Both the position numbers and the translations under genes were made by a program. The notes under the pieces were generated by a model. The model was not told the DNA's origin. It ran no database searches and was given only the letters and a program-made list of their open reading frames with translations. Positions 33,719-42,209 of a DNA stretch of 58,364 nucleotides are shown here, one piece after another. The stretch is taken from NCBI GenBank assembly GCA_964598225.1, contig CAZRBG010000037.1:1-58364 (forward strand). The letters are read 5' to 3'. Positions within the stretch are counted from its first letter, which is position 1. Every line of letters begins with the position of its first letter. This stretch comes from SG8-4 sp964598225. GTDB lineage: Bacteria; Planctomycetota; Phycisphaerae; Sedimentisphaerales; Anaerobacaceae.

Positions 33719-34681
33719 TCAGACCGGTACACTTTCGGTCCGCCTGCAAAAGTATTCGGCAAACACTCTTGCGAGTGTGCTCTTGTCGATGCCGTGAAAG
33801 CTCCTGATTATCTCTCTTCCCCCGTACTTGTAACAATGTTTGTAACCTGCGTTGATGTCCAGTCCGAGACGTTTTACCGGGATAGAGACGCCATTGTCGT
33901 TGAGAATTTCGCAGACGGCGCTGCCGAGCCCGCCGGGCAGAAAGTGCTCTTCGAGGGTGATGATCCTCTTGGTCCCGTCAATCATGTCAAGCAGCTCCGC
34001 TTCGTTGATCGGGATCTGGAATACGTCCACAAGGCCGACATCGCTGTTCTCGAATTGTGGGGAATTGATAATTTCCAACGCCGCATGGACCATCGGCCCG
34101 GTGGCTATTACCATATTCTCGCCGCCGCTTCTGACTTCTGCTATTCCCTGCGAGAAATCAGAGCCCGCATCATAGATGGTCGGGTAGAAATCCTTGTCGA
34201 GCCTGATGTAGTTGGTAAGTTTCTTTTCGCACGACAGCTCGGCGTATGCCGCGGCCATAAACGTGTCGGTGATGCTGTCGATCTCGACGTTCGGAAATGC
34301 CCTGAGAACGGCGATATCTTCTATAAGGTGGTGAGTCGGTCCGTCGCTATTGTAGCTCAGCCCCGTTCCCATTCCGACAATCGTGATAGGAATGTTCATG
34401 ATGCCGTTATTGACTCTTATCTGCTCAAGACATCTGAGTGTTATAAACGGTGCGATCGCGTAGGCAAAGACCTTCTTACCCGCAAGGGCCAGTCCGGAGG
34501 CGATCAGTATGGCGTTCTGTTCGGCTATCCCGACGTTTACGAACTGTGAGGGCAGATCCCTGCGGAAATTATCGAGGGCCGGAGCGCTCATGTCGGCGGC
34601 TACAATAACTATGTCCGAATTCTGCCTTGCAAGTTCGAAAAGCCTGTCGAAAAAAGCATCTCGCTGAGTTATATCAGACAT
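33719..34681 (-). CDS. Transketolase, C-terminal subunit (split enzyme)
   Basis: A 320-residue protein equal to the pyrimidine-binding and C-terminal domains of transketolase. ADMSAPALDNF, then VNVGIAEQNAILIASGLALAGKK (the TPP-activating glutamate is in AEQN), GMGTGLSYNSDGPTHH and ITLEEHFLPGGLGSAV are visible. The start at 34681 overlaps the N-subunit stop by 8 bases and has AGGAGG upstream; longer frames only read into the neighbour. With the N-subunit it should transfer two-carbon ketol units. Placement in a sugar-nucleotide operon suggests a dedicated pathway rather than pentose phosphate metabolism. Confidence 0.92.
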   Translation of the reverse strand: MSDITQRDAFFDRLFELARQNSDIVIVAADMSAPALDNFRRDLPSQFVNVGIAEQNAILIASGLALAGKKVFAYAIAPFITLRCLEQIRVNNGIMNIPITIVGMGTGLSYNSDGPTHHLIEDIAVLRAFPNVEIDSITDTFMAAAYAELSCEKKLTNYIRLDKDFYPTIYDAGSDFSQGIAEVRSGGENMVIATGPMVHAALEIINSPQFENSDVGLVDVFQIPINEAELLDMIDGTKRIITLEEHFLPGGLGSAVCEILNDNGVSIPVKRLGLDINAGYKHCYKYGGREIIRSFHGIDKSTLARVFAEYFCRRTESVPV

Positions 34682-35510
34682 TCTGGTACCTCCTGTCAAG
34701 TTCGGCCAGGCATTTGTCGGCGATTTCGCCCGATGGTGCGCGTCCATGCCATAACGGCTGATGGCACAGAGACGGCGTGCCCTGCCCTTTAACCGTATCG
34801 GCGATGACCACGGTTGGTTTGTCGCAGGTTCTGGATCGCAGCGGCTTCAGGGCGCTTATGATCTGGTCGAAACAATGGCCGTTAATCCGGACGACGTTGA
34901 AGCCGAAGGACGACCATTTATCCTCGAACGGCTCCAGAGCAACCAGGTTCTCGGTGAAATCAGTCACGCACAGGTAATTGCGATCCACGATAGTGATAAG
35001 ATTGTTGAGCTTGTTGTGGGCGGCGAACATGGCCGTTTCCCAGATCGAGCCTTCGTAGCATTCGCCGTCGCCGAGCAGGGCGTATACGTTGTACAACTCC
35101 ATGTTCATCTTAGCCCCGAGAGCGACTCCGGCCGCCACGCCGTATCCCTGGCCCAGTGAACCGGCCGTGATCTCAACGCCAGGGACATCCTGCTGCAGGT
35201 GAACTGCGAACATGCCGCCTTGCTGATTGAATTTCTGCAACTCGCTTTTGTCGTAAAAGCCCAGATCCGCGAGGATAGTGTAAAGGGCGGGACTTGCCTG
35301 CCCCTTGCTCAGGATGAAGCGATCGCGGCCTGACCATTCGGGATTCTTGGGATCGCAGCAGAGCAGGTCGCCGTGATAAAGGGCTACGAGTATGTCCACG
35401 CAGGAAAAGCACGAAGTAACGTGACCCTTACCTGCGCCGATACACATCTGAAGCATCTCTTTCCTGATCTGATGCGATTTTTCCTGAAGTCTCTGTATTA
35501 AGCCATCCAT
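34674..35510 (-). CDS. Transketolase, N-terminal (TPP-binding) subunit
   Basis: A 278-residue diphosphate-binding half of transketolase. GAGKGHVTSCFSCVDILVALY, ILSKGQASPALY, ITAGSLGQGYGVAAG and the TPP motif GDGECYEGSIWE, ending in VDRN about 30 residues later, are clear. This half cannot act alone and pairs with the following gene. Split transketolases occur in archaea, in some bacteria and in biosynthetic clusters such as rifamycin. A repeat element fills the 108 bases upstream. Confidence 0.92.
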   Translation of the reverse strand: MDGLIQRLQEKSHQIRKEMLQMCIGAGKGHVTSCFSCVDILVALYHGDLLCCDPKNPEWSGRDRFILSKGQASPALYTILADLGFYDKSELQKFNQQGGMFAVHLQQDVPGVEITAGSLGQGYGVAAGVALGAKMNMELYNVYALLGDGECYEGSIWETAMFAAHNKLNNLITIVDRNYLCVTDFTENLVALEPFEDKWSSFGFNVVRINGHCFDQIISALKPLRSRTCDKPTVVIADTVKGQGTPSLCHQPLWHGRAPSGEIADKCLAELDRRYQNV

Positions 35511-35535
35511 GTGAATTCCTTTGGCAAAATTATTT

Positions 35536-35619
35536 GTAGGGTGGGACCTGCCCTGAGCGAAGTCGAACGGGTTGCCCCACCATCTTTGATGTCCATCGGT
35601 GGGGCAAGCCCCACTCTAC
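35536..35619. repeat. REP-like nested inverted repeat element
   Basis: The outer arms (GTAGGGTGGG... at 35536 and ...CCCCACTCTAC ending at 35619) are imperfect inverted complements. The inner arms GGGTTGCCCCACC and GGTGGGGCAAGCCC also pair. The core contains CCTGAGCGAAGTCGAA, a word common in dispersed intergenic repeats of environmental bacteria. The element's edge falls on the stop codon of the E1 beta gene. A related arm is found at 28920-28943. Confidence 0.65.
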
Positions 35620-36659
35620 TAAAACGGCCCCTTAAATTTATTCTCGTAGCTGTAGAAGTCCTCATTGGAGAGGTCGGTTTCATCCAGGTCGAGCTTTGCT
35701 TCGATAGTCCTTATGATTTTGATCGCATTCGGGTAAAACTCCTGTTCCAGATGTCTGACCGTCGGGCAGGGTGTTTGTGCGAAGCCTGTCCTGGAAACAG
35801 GTGTTCGAAGGCTGTGGAAGCATTTTTCCGATACAATTGCAGCCACTTCGGCCCCAAAACCGGCAAAAATCCAGTCATTGTCTGCAACGATGCAGTGTCC
35901 CGTCTTCATCACGGAGTCTACAATCAAATCCTCATCGAGAGGGCATATCGACACCGGATCAATGACCTCGACGCTCACTCCCCGTTTAGCCAGTATTTCG
36001 GCGGCCTTGAGAGCCTCAATGTTCATCCATGAAGTGGCAACTACAGTGATATCGTCGCCCGGACTCAATACCCTTGCACGGCCCAGAGGAGCGGGCTCGA
36101 TTTGCTCAGGGACCTCGTCGGTTACATCGTACAGCCAGCGGTGCTCGATAAAGATGACGGGATTGTCATCCCTTATAGCTGAAACGAGCGTTTCCCTTGC
36201 ATCGCGCGGCGTTGTCGGCATAATGACCTTAAGCCCAGGTATGTGAGAGAAGCACGAGTGCATAGTTTTGCTATGCTGAAAAGCCTGGCCCCAGCCTCGG
36301 CCGATGACTGCTCTTATTACCATCGGAACCCGGAGCTTGCCGGCGGACATATATCTGTAGCTGGAGACCATATTGGCGATTTGGTTCATTGCCAGCAGCA
36401 TGAAATCGACTCTCATGTGAATGTGTATTGGCCGCAGGCCGTTTATTGCCGCCCCCAGGCCAAAGCCGGTCATTGCGTCCTCTGATAGCGGCGTGGAAAA
36501 ACAACGCTCGGGGCCGAACTTCTCGAGTAATCCCCGAGTGCTGCCGAAGACTCTCTTGTGGTCGGCGACGTCTATGCCGTAAACGAAGACATCAGGATCG
36601 GATTCCATCTCCTGAGCCATCGCTTCGTTGAGAGCCTCGCAATAGCTGATTTTTCTCAA
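35619..36659 (-). CDS. Thiamine-dependent 2-oxoacid dehydrogenase-like E1 beta subunit
   Basis: A 346-residue protein matching E1 beta of pyruvate/acetoin/branched-chain dehydrogenases. ISYCEALNEAMAQEMESDPDVF, PLSEDAMTGFGLGAAINGLRPI, GRGWGQAFQHSKTMHSCFSHIPGL and TGHCIVADNDW are recognisable. The start is TTG at 36659, overlapping the alpha subunit stop (TTGA). No E2 lipoyl acyltransferase or E3 gene is nearby. The pair may therefore act as a stand-alone acyl or acetyl carboligase on a sugar, as proposed for AviB2/AviB3 in avilamycin biosynthesis. That role is inferred. Confidence 0.9.
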   Translation of the reverse strand: MRKISYCEALNEAMAQEMESDPDVFVYGIDVADHKRVFGSTRGLLEKFGPERCFSTPLSEDAMTGFGLGAAINGLRPIHIHMRVDFMLLAMNQIANMVSSYRYMSAGKLRVPMVIRAVIGRGWGQAFQHSKTMHSCFSHIPGLKVIMPTTPRDARETLVSAIRDDNPVIFIEHRWLYDVTDEVPEQIEPAPLGRARVLSPGDDITVVATSWMNIEALKAAEILAKRGVSVEVIDPVSICPLDEDLIVDSVMKTGHCIVADNDWIFAGFGAEVAAIVSEKCFHSLRTPVSRTGFAQTPCPTVRHLEQEFYPNAIKIIRTIEAKLDLDETDLSNEDFYSYENKFKGPF

Positions 36660-37630
36660 ACCAGGACCTCTTTGTACAACTCAGAAACCTCACAAAAGCT
36701 CGCATTTTTCGCTTTCGAGAAGCTCGCGGACACACTATCTTCGATTTCTTTCTCCATTCTTTTTATGTTATCGGTCTGGACGCCCAGATTCTGTAGTTTT
36801 TTTCGCTGTAAGGCGATAGGATCTACTTTGTACCACTGCTCGAATTCCCGGACGCTGCGATATCCGGCCTCGAAGTCCTGCCGGACTCCGACGTGCTCCA
36901 GATATCTACAGTATTCCAGTCTCAGAAATCCCGGTTTCCGCTCATTTCTCATAGCCTCGATTATTTCCGAGGTAAGCTCATAAATAACTTCAGCGTCTGT
37001 TGTTTTCTCCTGGCGGGCGACGCAATTGAACTCTGAGACGACGTCAATGAGCGAATCGTATCCACGCCGGGCGGCTTTCGGGGTATGTACGGCCAGGCCG
37101 TTATCCTCGCAGACGAACAGAATCGGCAATTTCATCAGGCAGGCGGCGTTGAAGCTCTCCCAGAAGACCCCTTCGTCCACGGCGCCGTCTCCGAAGAATG
37201 CCGCGACCAGTTTGCCGTTATTCGCCCGTTTGTTTGCAAACGCGCAACCCGCCGCTACAGGGATGGCACTTGCCACAATGGCCGATGCGCCCATGAAACC
37301 GTGATCGGGCGAGCACAAATGCATCGAGCCGCCTTTACCCTTGAGCGAAGATGTACCCTTGCCGTACATCTCGGCAAAGAAATCGTCCGTATCTCCGGTC
37401 TTGGCCAGGAAAAGGGCGTGCGATCTGTACGTGCCGAATACGTGGTCTTCGGGTTTCAGCGCCTGGCATATACCGACGGATATTGCCTCGCCCCCCATAG
37501 ACATGTGCATCGGAGTCTTCATTTCATCCTCGAAGTAGTGCTCGATGATCTTCTCTTCACATGCGCGGACCAGGTACAGCTTTCTGTACAGTTCAAGGTT
37601 CAGCTCGTCTCTTGTACTTTCGGTGCTCAT
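36656..37630 (-). CDS. Thiamine-dependent 2-oxoacid dehydrogenase-like E1 alpha subunit
   Basis: A 324-residue TPP-binding alpha subunit. MSMGGEAISVGICQAL, GTYRSHALFLAKTG, GKGGSMHLCSPDHGFMGASAI, the TPP motif GDGAVDEGVFWESFNAA and its end CEDNGLAV are all present. The C-terminal 60 residues are a helical tail. The start at 37630 overlaps the dehydratase stop (ATGA) with AAGGAA upstream. It forms the catalytic heterotetramer with the beta subunit. The missing E2/E3 partners point away from oxidative decarboxylation and toward carboligation. Confidence 0.91.
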   Translation of the reverse strand: MSTESTRDELNLELYRKLYLVRACEEKIIEHYFEDEMKTPMHMSMGGEAISVGICQALKPEDHVFGTYRSHALFLAKTGDTDDFFAEMYGKGTSSLKGKGGSMHLCSPDHGFMGASAIVASAIPVAAGCAFANKRANNGKLVAAFFGDGAVDEGVFWESFNAACLMKLPILFVCEDNGLAVHTPKAARRGYDSLIDVVSEFNCVARQEKTTDAEVIYELTSEIIEAMRNERKPGFLRLEYCRYLEHVGVRQDFEAGYRSVREFEQWYKVDPIALQRKKLQNLGVQTDNIKRMEKEIEDSVSASFSKAKNASFCEVSELYKEVLV

Positions 37631-38610
37631 TTCCTTTTCCTGTAATATCGGCGCCAATAATCCAAGGTATCTTTTAAAGTCTTATCGAATTTAATCTCCG
37701 GCCTCCATCCCGTAGCTTCATGAAACTTGTCAACACACGGTATCTGAAGGGTGACATCGGAAGGACGCAGCCTGGCGGGATCGACCTGAACCTCGATATC
37801 TTTCAGCGTGGACATTGCAAGCAGCTTGTCGAGCATCCGGCGTATTGTCATGGTCTCAGTGCCGCCGATGTTGTAGACTTCGCCGGGCCGGCACTTCTCA
37901 GCTATCAGCCAGTAGGCTCTCACGGCATCTCTTACGTCGGAAAAAGTCCGGACGCTGTCGAGGTTTCCCACCTTTACAACGCGTTCGGCCAGTTCCGCCT
38001 CCATTGCAGCCACCTGTTTGGCGAAATTCGAGACTACGAAGACATCTCCCCTGCGGGGGCCGGTATGCGTAAACATGCGCGTTCGAATGGTCCTGATCTT
38101 CCATGAAAGCCAGTACTGAAGAGCCAGCATGTCCTCGCCGACTTTGCTGACTGCATAGGGCGACGCCGGACGCAGAGGATTGTCTTCGGTGATGGGAATC
38201 TCGTCCTCTTTGACCTGGCCGTAGACCTCCGATGAGCTGCATATATGGATGACGGGATCGTATCCATCCGATTGCTTCAATTGCTTGACGACTTCGAGCA
38301 GGTTGCCCGTGCCTACAACATTTGTTTCGAGCGTATCAATCGGAGCAACGAAACTGAAATCAACGTAAGACTGTGCCGCAAGGTGAAATATTATGTCCGG
38401 TTTATGCCCGGCAAGAATGCTCTTGAGCGAGGGAAAATCCTGCAGGTTTCCCTGGTGAAGGTGGATTCTCTGCTGTATTGCCTCAATGTTTTGCCTCGGC
38501 GAGCGCCACCTCACGAGACCCGACACTTCGACTTCGGGGTGATGCTCAAGTATGTACTCGGCCAAGTGGCTGCCGACGAAGCCTGTTATGCCTGTTATAA
38601 GTGCTCTCAT
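37627..38610 (-). CDS. GDP-mannose 4,6-dehydratase-like enzyme
   Basis: A 327-residue extended SDR of the dehydratase group. It has GITGFVGSHLAEYIL (NAD motif), the active-site SSSEVYG (Glu in place as in GMD), SPYAVSKVGEDML (intact YxxxK), MFTHTGPRRGDVFVVSNFAKQVA, and VGNLDSVRTFSDVRDAVRAYW. The last two are hallmarks of GDP-mannose 4,6-dehydratase. With hddA/hddC in the same operon, GDP-heptose (as used by DmhA/WcbK) is a likely substrate. The product would be a GDP-4-keto-6-deoxy sugar for the epimerases and thiamine enzymes downstream. It is 14 bases after the GT41-type gene. Confidence 0.92.
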   Translation of the reverse strand: MRALITGITGFVGSHLAEYILEHHPEVEVSGLVRWRSPRQNIEAIQQRIHLHQGNLQDFPSLKSILAGHKPDIIFHLAAQSYVDFSFVAPIDTLETNVVGTGNLLEVVKQLKQSDGYDPVIHICSSSEVYGQVKEDEIPITEDNPLRPASPYAVSKVGEDMLALQYWLSWKIRTIRTRMFTHTGPRRGDVFVVSNFAKQVAAMEAELAERVVKVGNLDSVRTFSDVRDAVRAYWLIAEKCRPGEVYNIGGTETMTIRRMLDKLLAMSTLKDIEVQVDPARLRPSDVTLQIPCVDKFHEATGWRPEIKFDKTLKDTLDYWRRYYRKRK

Positions 38611-38624
38611 GTCCGTTTTTCATT

Positions 38625-41600
38625 TCACAATGTTTGTTCGGCCGTTCCGCCCGCGATTTTAGAGTTTTGTTTCTCGCACCATTTGTGCCACATCTTTCGG
38701 TATGCATCTTCGAGACTTCGCGTAAAACTTTTTTTATCGCACAAGGGGCTGTTAAACATCATTGTCCGCAGGGACTTGCGAATCTTCGCCAGGCTCTCAA
38801 GCTCGCCTGAGAATGCCAGCGCTTTGCCTACGTATTCTTCGGGGGCGGTAGCGGCGAAATCTTGTAGTCCGACGCGGGTTAGAATGCTTAGTCCGACTCT
38901 GGAGGAGTGTCTATCGCCGACCAACGAAAGTGTCGGGACGCCCATCCACATTGCCTCACAAGTTGTTGTAGTTCCATTGTAAGGGTACGTATCCAACGCA
39001 ATATCCACGTGATTGTACATCCTGAGGTGCTCTACGGTTGCCTTACGGCCGCAGATTCTTATTCTGTCAGGGGTGATTCCAAAGTCTCTAAATTGCTCCA
39101 GATAATGACTTCTCACCGCCTCATCATCGCCTCCGCCGAATTTCAGAAGAAGTTGAGAATTCTCCTTGCTTCTTAGGATTTGCGCCCAGAGCCGGATCAT
39201 GTCCGGCTGTATTTTGCAGTTATTGTTGAAAGAGCCAAAGGTGAAGCAGCCTTTTTCAATCGCCGGAAGCGGCGCTACAGCAGGGGCAAAGCCCGGCGGT
39301 TTATAGCATAGAAATCCCGAGGGCAGGAAAATGAGTTTCTCGGTGTGGAATTGCTGTGCCTCGGGCAGGTCGGCAAGCTCATCCGTCAATCGATAGTCGA
39401 TCTGTTCCATTCCGGTGGTGTCGGGAAATCCGAGATAGGTAACCTGAATCGGAGCGGGCTTACGAGCGAAAACGCCGAGACTATTGCCGGACGTGTGTCC
39501 GGCAAGATCGACGAGAATATCTATGCTGTCTTGCTCAATCATGTGGGCGACTTTGTCGTTTTTCAGGCCGCAGACGTTCCTGTAATGATCGAACTCGCCC
39601 TTAAGATGCTCGGTGACCTGGTCGGGGCGGGGGATGTTGCCGTATCCGTAAACCTGCACTTGCTGCCGGTTGTGCGTGTCTAACAGTGCCTCGAAGAAGT
39701 AGGAGACGGAATGTCCGCAGAAATCTGGTGAGACGTAGCCAACGTTGAGCCGGCGGTCCGGATCGCGGGAGTTGTTGTGTGAAGTTTTGGCAAAGCTCAT
39801 TGGCGCGTGTACGCGCGCCCATCGTTTGTGCTCTTCGAAGAGTTCGAGCCGGGTAAGCAGGGGCGCCTGATGCAGGTGCCAGAGGTACTTGGAGTGGTTC
39901 ACCTTGTCCGCTTTGGCCTCGACCGCCTTTCGCAGAAGGTCGATCCCCTCCTGTGTGCGGCCTATCCGTATCAGGTATTCTGCAAGTGTAGTCCACAGTT
40001 CCGGGCTATTCGGAGAAAGCTCGACGGCCTGCTGCTGGAAACGGACGGCCTCCGACAAGCGTCCGGTGTCACGACAAATATTTGCAAGCTCGAAAAGGAC
40101 CAGCGGATGCGGCCGGTGCGCCAGTATTTCTCTGTAGTACTGCTCGGCTTTTTGGATGTCACCTGTTTTGGCGAAAAGAGCGGCGAGCATAAACAGTGCA
40201 TCTGTTCGGCCGGGATCGTCCCTGACCATTTGCTCGACTGCGTTGGCGGTTTGGCCGTCAAGAAGGTCGGTCGCTTCGGCGACATTTCCCGCCTTGACCG
40301 CTTTGGCCGCCTTCAGCAGGGATGAAGGCAGACCCGCTTTGTGGACTGTTAATTGCAGATCGCTGTTATCCGAAATGAAAAAGTCCAGTGTGCCATTCCG
40401 TGGGACAGCCTCCGCCGACCGTGCAAAATCCTCGGGTGTATGCTGCCGTTGGGATATGGCAGAGCGATGATTTCGGCACCATTTGCGCCACATTTTTCGA
40501 TAGACTTCTTCCAGGCGGCGGGCGTAATAAGGTCCGTTGCACAATGTGCTTGCCGTCATTCGTTGACGAAGCGTACTTCGGATGCCGGCGAGGGCATCAG
40601 GGTTCTGAGCCAGAGCGACGGCTTTGGAGACATATTCTTTCGGCGTCGAAGCTGCGAAGAATTGCATATCCAGACGACTGAGTATGCTGAGCCCCGTTCG
40701 AGAAAGCAGGCTGTTGTTCCCGACCAACGAAACTACAGGCACTCCCATCCATAGCCCCTCCAGCGTGGTTACGCAGCCGTTAAATGGATAAGTATCCAGG
40801 GCGATGTCAACCCGGCCAAAAGTTCTCAGATGCTCGACGGGCGATTGCCAGCCGCAGATTTCCACTCTCCGCCGATCTATGCCGAATTGCTCGAACTGGC
40901 TTATATATTCCTCCTTGATATCCGCATCGTTTCCACCGGCGTATTTCAAAAGCAGATGTGAGTCATTATTCGTCCTTAGGACCTGCGCCCAAAGCGAGGT
41001 GATATGAGGATTCATCTTCATGTTGTTGTTGAAAGAACCGAAGGTGATGAAGCCATTTTCATGCACGGGTGAAGGCGCGACCGACGGCGCATAATCAGGC
41101 GGACTGTAGCAAAACAGGCCGCCCGGCAAGCGAACCGACTCTTCGACATAGAATCCGTCCATAGCAGGCGGATCGAGCAGATCATCGGTCAGGCGATAAT
41201 CAATTTGTTCCATGCCGGTGGTATTGAGGCCGCCGTAGTCCACCTGTATTGGAGCGGGTTTGTATGCGAGGACTCCCAGCCGATTGTTTCCCGTATGCCC
41301 TCCGATTTCGACGAGGATGTCTATCTTGTCCCGTTCGATCAAACGCGCCGCCTCTTGATCCTTGATGCCGCGGATATCTCGGTAGCAGTCAAATTGTTGT
41401 TTGAGCCGTTCGGTCGTTTGATCCTGTTTTTGCACGTTGCCGTAGCCGTAGACTTCAACGGCGTCGGAATCGCGCCCGCTTAGAAACGGCTCGAAGTTAT
41501 ATGCGACTGAGTGTGTGTGGAAGTCGGACGAGATATAACCCACTCGGAGTCTTCGGTTCGGATCCGGTGTATTTTTGTGAGATGTCTTATCGCGGATCGC

Positions 41601-42209
41601 CGGAGCGTGCATTTGAGCCCATCGCTTGTGCTCGTCAAGAAGCACCTTTGGATTCAGATCGGGGAGATAGTGCATGTGAAACAGCAGCTTGGAATGAGCA
41701 TCGCTGTTATCCGGTTCGGTCTCCACAACCTTTCTTAATTTATCGAGCCCCTCTTGTGTTCTTCCTGCTTGAAGGAGATATATCGCGAGACAAGTCAGGA
41801 ATCTGGTATTGCCGGGGGCCGACCGGACGGCTTCGCTTTCATGTCGGATTGCATCGAATAATCGCTCGGTTCGCACGCAAATATCCGCCAGCTTGTGAAA
41901 AGCCAATGCGTTGGAATCTCGCTCTACGACCGCCCGATACCATCGCTCGGCATTCTCAGGCCGTCCGATTCTGTCGAGCATAAGGGCGAGCATAAAAGAA
42001 ATGTCCGTCCGCGACAGATCACGACCGACAAGTTCCTCGACGTGTTCGACTGCCTGCTCATTGAGCAAATCCGCAGCTTCCTCCAAACGTCCGGCTTCGA
42101 TGGCGGCTTTGGCCGAGACTAAAAAAGCCGGCAGGTCTTTGTCCGAGACCAAAACTCTCATCTGGCCTGTTTCCGGATCGGTCGAAAAAGAGCTCGATAA
42201 CGCCCCCAT
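38625..42209 (-). CDS. Tandem double-module TPR + GT41 (OGT/SPINDLY-like) glycosyltransferase
   Basis: A 1194-residue protein with two complete copies of one module, in register at a 600-residue period. Each copy has an N-terminal header (LPAFLVSAKAAIEAG / LPSSLLKAAKAVKAG), two or three TPRs, then a GT41 catalytic region. The conserved histidine is in DFHTHSV (H233) and DFCGHSV (H833). GGHT/AGHT occur at 303 and 903, and the UDP-binding lysine in GSFNNNMKM (398) and GSFNNNCKI (999). The donor loop is NGCVTTLE (477) and NGTTTTCE (1078). GT41 enzymes put a sugar on Ser/Thr of proteins in the cytoplasm. Its ATG directly follows the preceding stop. Flagellin is the likely target, by position. Confidence 0.9.
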   Translation of the reverse strand: MGALSSSFSTDPETGQMRVLVSDKDLPAFLVSAKAAIEAGRLEEAADLLNEQAVEHVEELVGRDLSRTDISFMLALMLDRIGRPENAERWYRAVVERDSNALAFHKLADICVRTERLFDAIRHESEAVRSAPGNTRFLTCLAIYLLQAGRTQEGLDKLRKVVETEPDNSDAHSKLLFHMHYLPDLNPKVLLDEHKRWAQMHAPAIRDKTSHKNTPDPNRRLRVGYISSDFHTHSVAYNFEPFLSGRDSDAVEVYGYGNVQKQDQTTERLKQQFDCYRDIRGIKDQEAARLIERDKIDILVEIGGHTGNNRLGVLAYKPAPIQVDYGGLNTTGMEQIDYRLTDDLLDPPAMDGFYVEESVRLPGGLFCYSPPDYAPSVAPSPVHENGFITFGSFNNNMKMNPHITSLWAQVLRTNNDSHLLLKYAGGNDADIKEEYISQFEQFGIDRRRVEICGWQSPVEHLRTFGRVDIALDTYPFNGCVTTLEGLWMGVPVVSLVGNNSLLSRTGLSILSRLDMQFFAASTPKEYVSKAVALAQNPDALAGIRSTLRQRMTASTLCNGPYYARRLEEVYRKMWRKWCRNHRSAISQRQHTPEDFARSAEAVPRNGTLDFFISDNSDLQLTVHKAGLPSSLLKAAKAVKAGNVAEATDLLDGQTANAVEQMVRDDPGRTDALFMLAALFAKTGDIQKAEQYYREILAHRPHPLVLFELANICRDTGRLSEAVRFQQQAVELSPNSPELWTTLAEYLIRIGRTQEGIDLLRKAVEAKADKVNHSKYLWHLHQAPLLTRLELFEEHKRWARVHAPMSFAKTSHNNSRDPDRRLNVGYVSPDFCGHSVSYFFEALLDTHNRQQVQVYGYGNIPRPDQVTEHLKGEFDHYRNVCGLKNDKVAHMIEQDSIDILVDLAGHTSGNSLGVFARKPAPIQVTYLGFPDTTGMEQIDYRLTDELADLPEAQQFHTEKLIFLPSGFLCYKPPGFAPAVAPLPAIEKGCFTFGSFNNNCKIQPDMIRLWAQILRSKENSQLLLKFGGGDDEAVRSHYLEQFRDFGITPDRIRICGRKATVEHLRMYNHVDIALDTYPYNGTTTTCEAMWMGVPTLSLVGDRHSSRVGLSILTRVGLQDFAATAPEEYVGKALAFSGELESLAKIRKSLRTMMFNSPLCDKKSFTRSLEDAYRKMWHKWCEKQNSKIAGGTAEQTL

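Noticed and set aside
35511..36032. Plus-strand 173-codon frame over the REP-like element and E1 beta gene
   Set aside because: Runs antisense through E1 beta conserved motifs and low-complexity repeat; not coding.
26945..38610. Reading the rhamnose-type genes as a dTDP-rhamnose pathway
   Set aside because: No RmlA, RmlB or RmlD is present; the nucleotidyltransferase is HddC-like and the dehydratase is GDP-mannose type.
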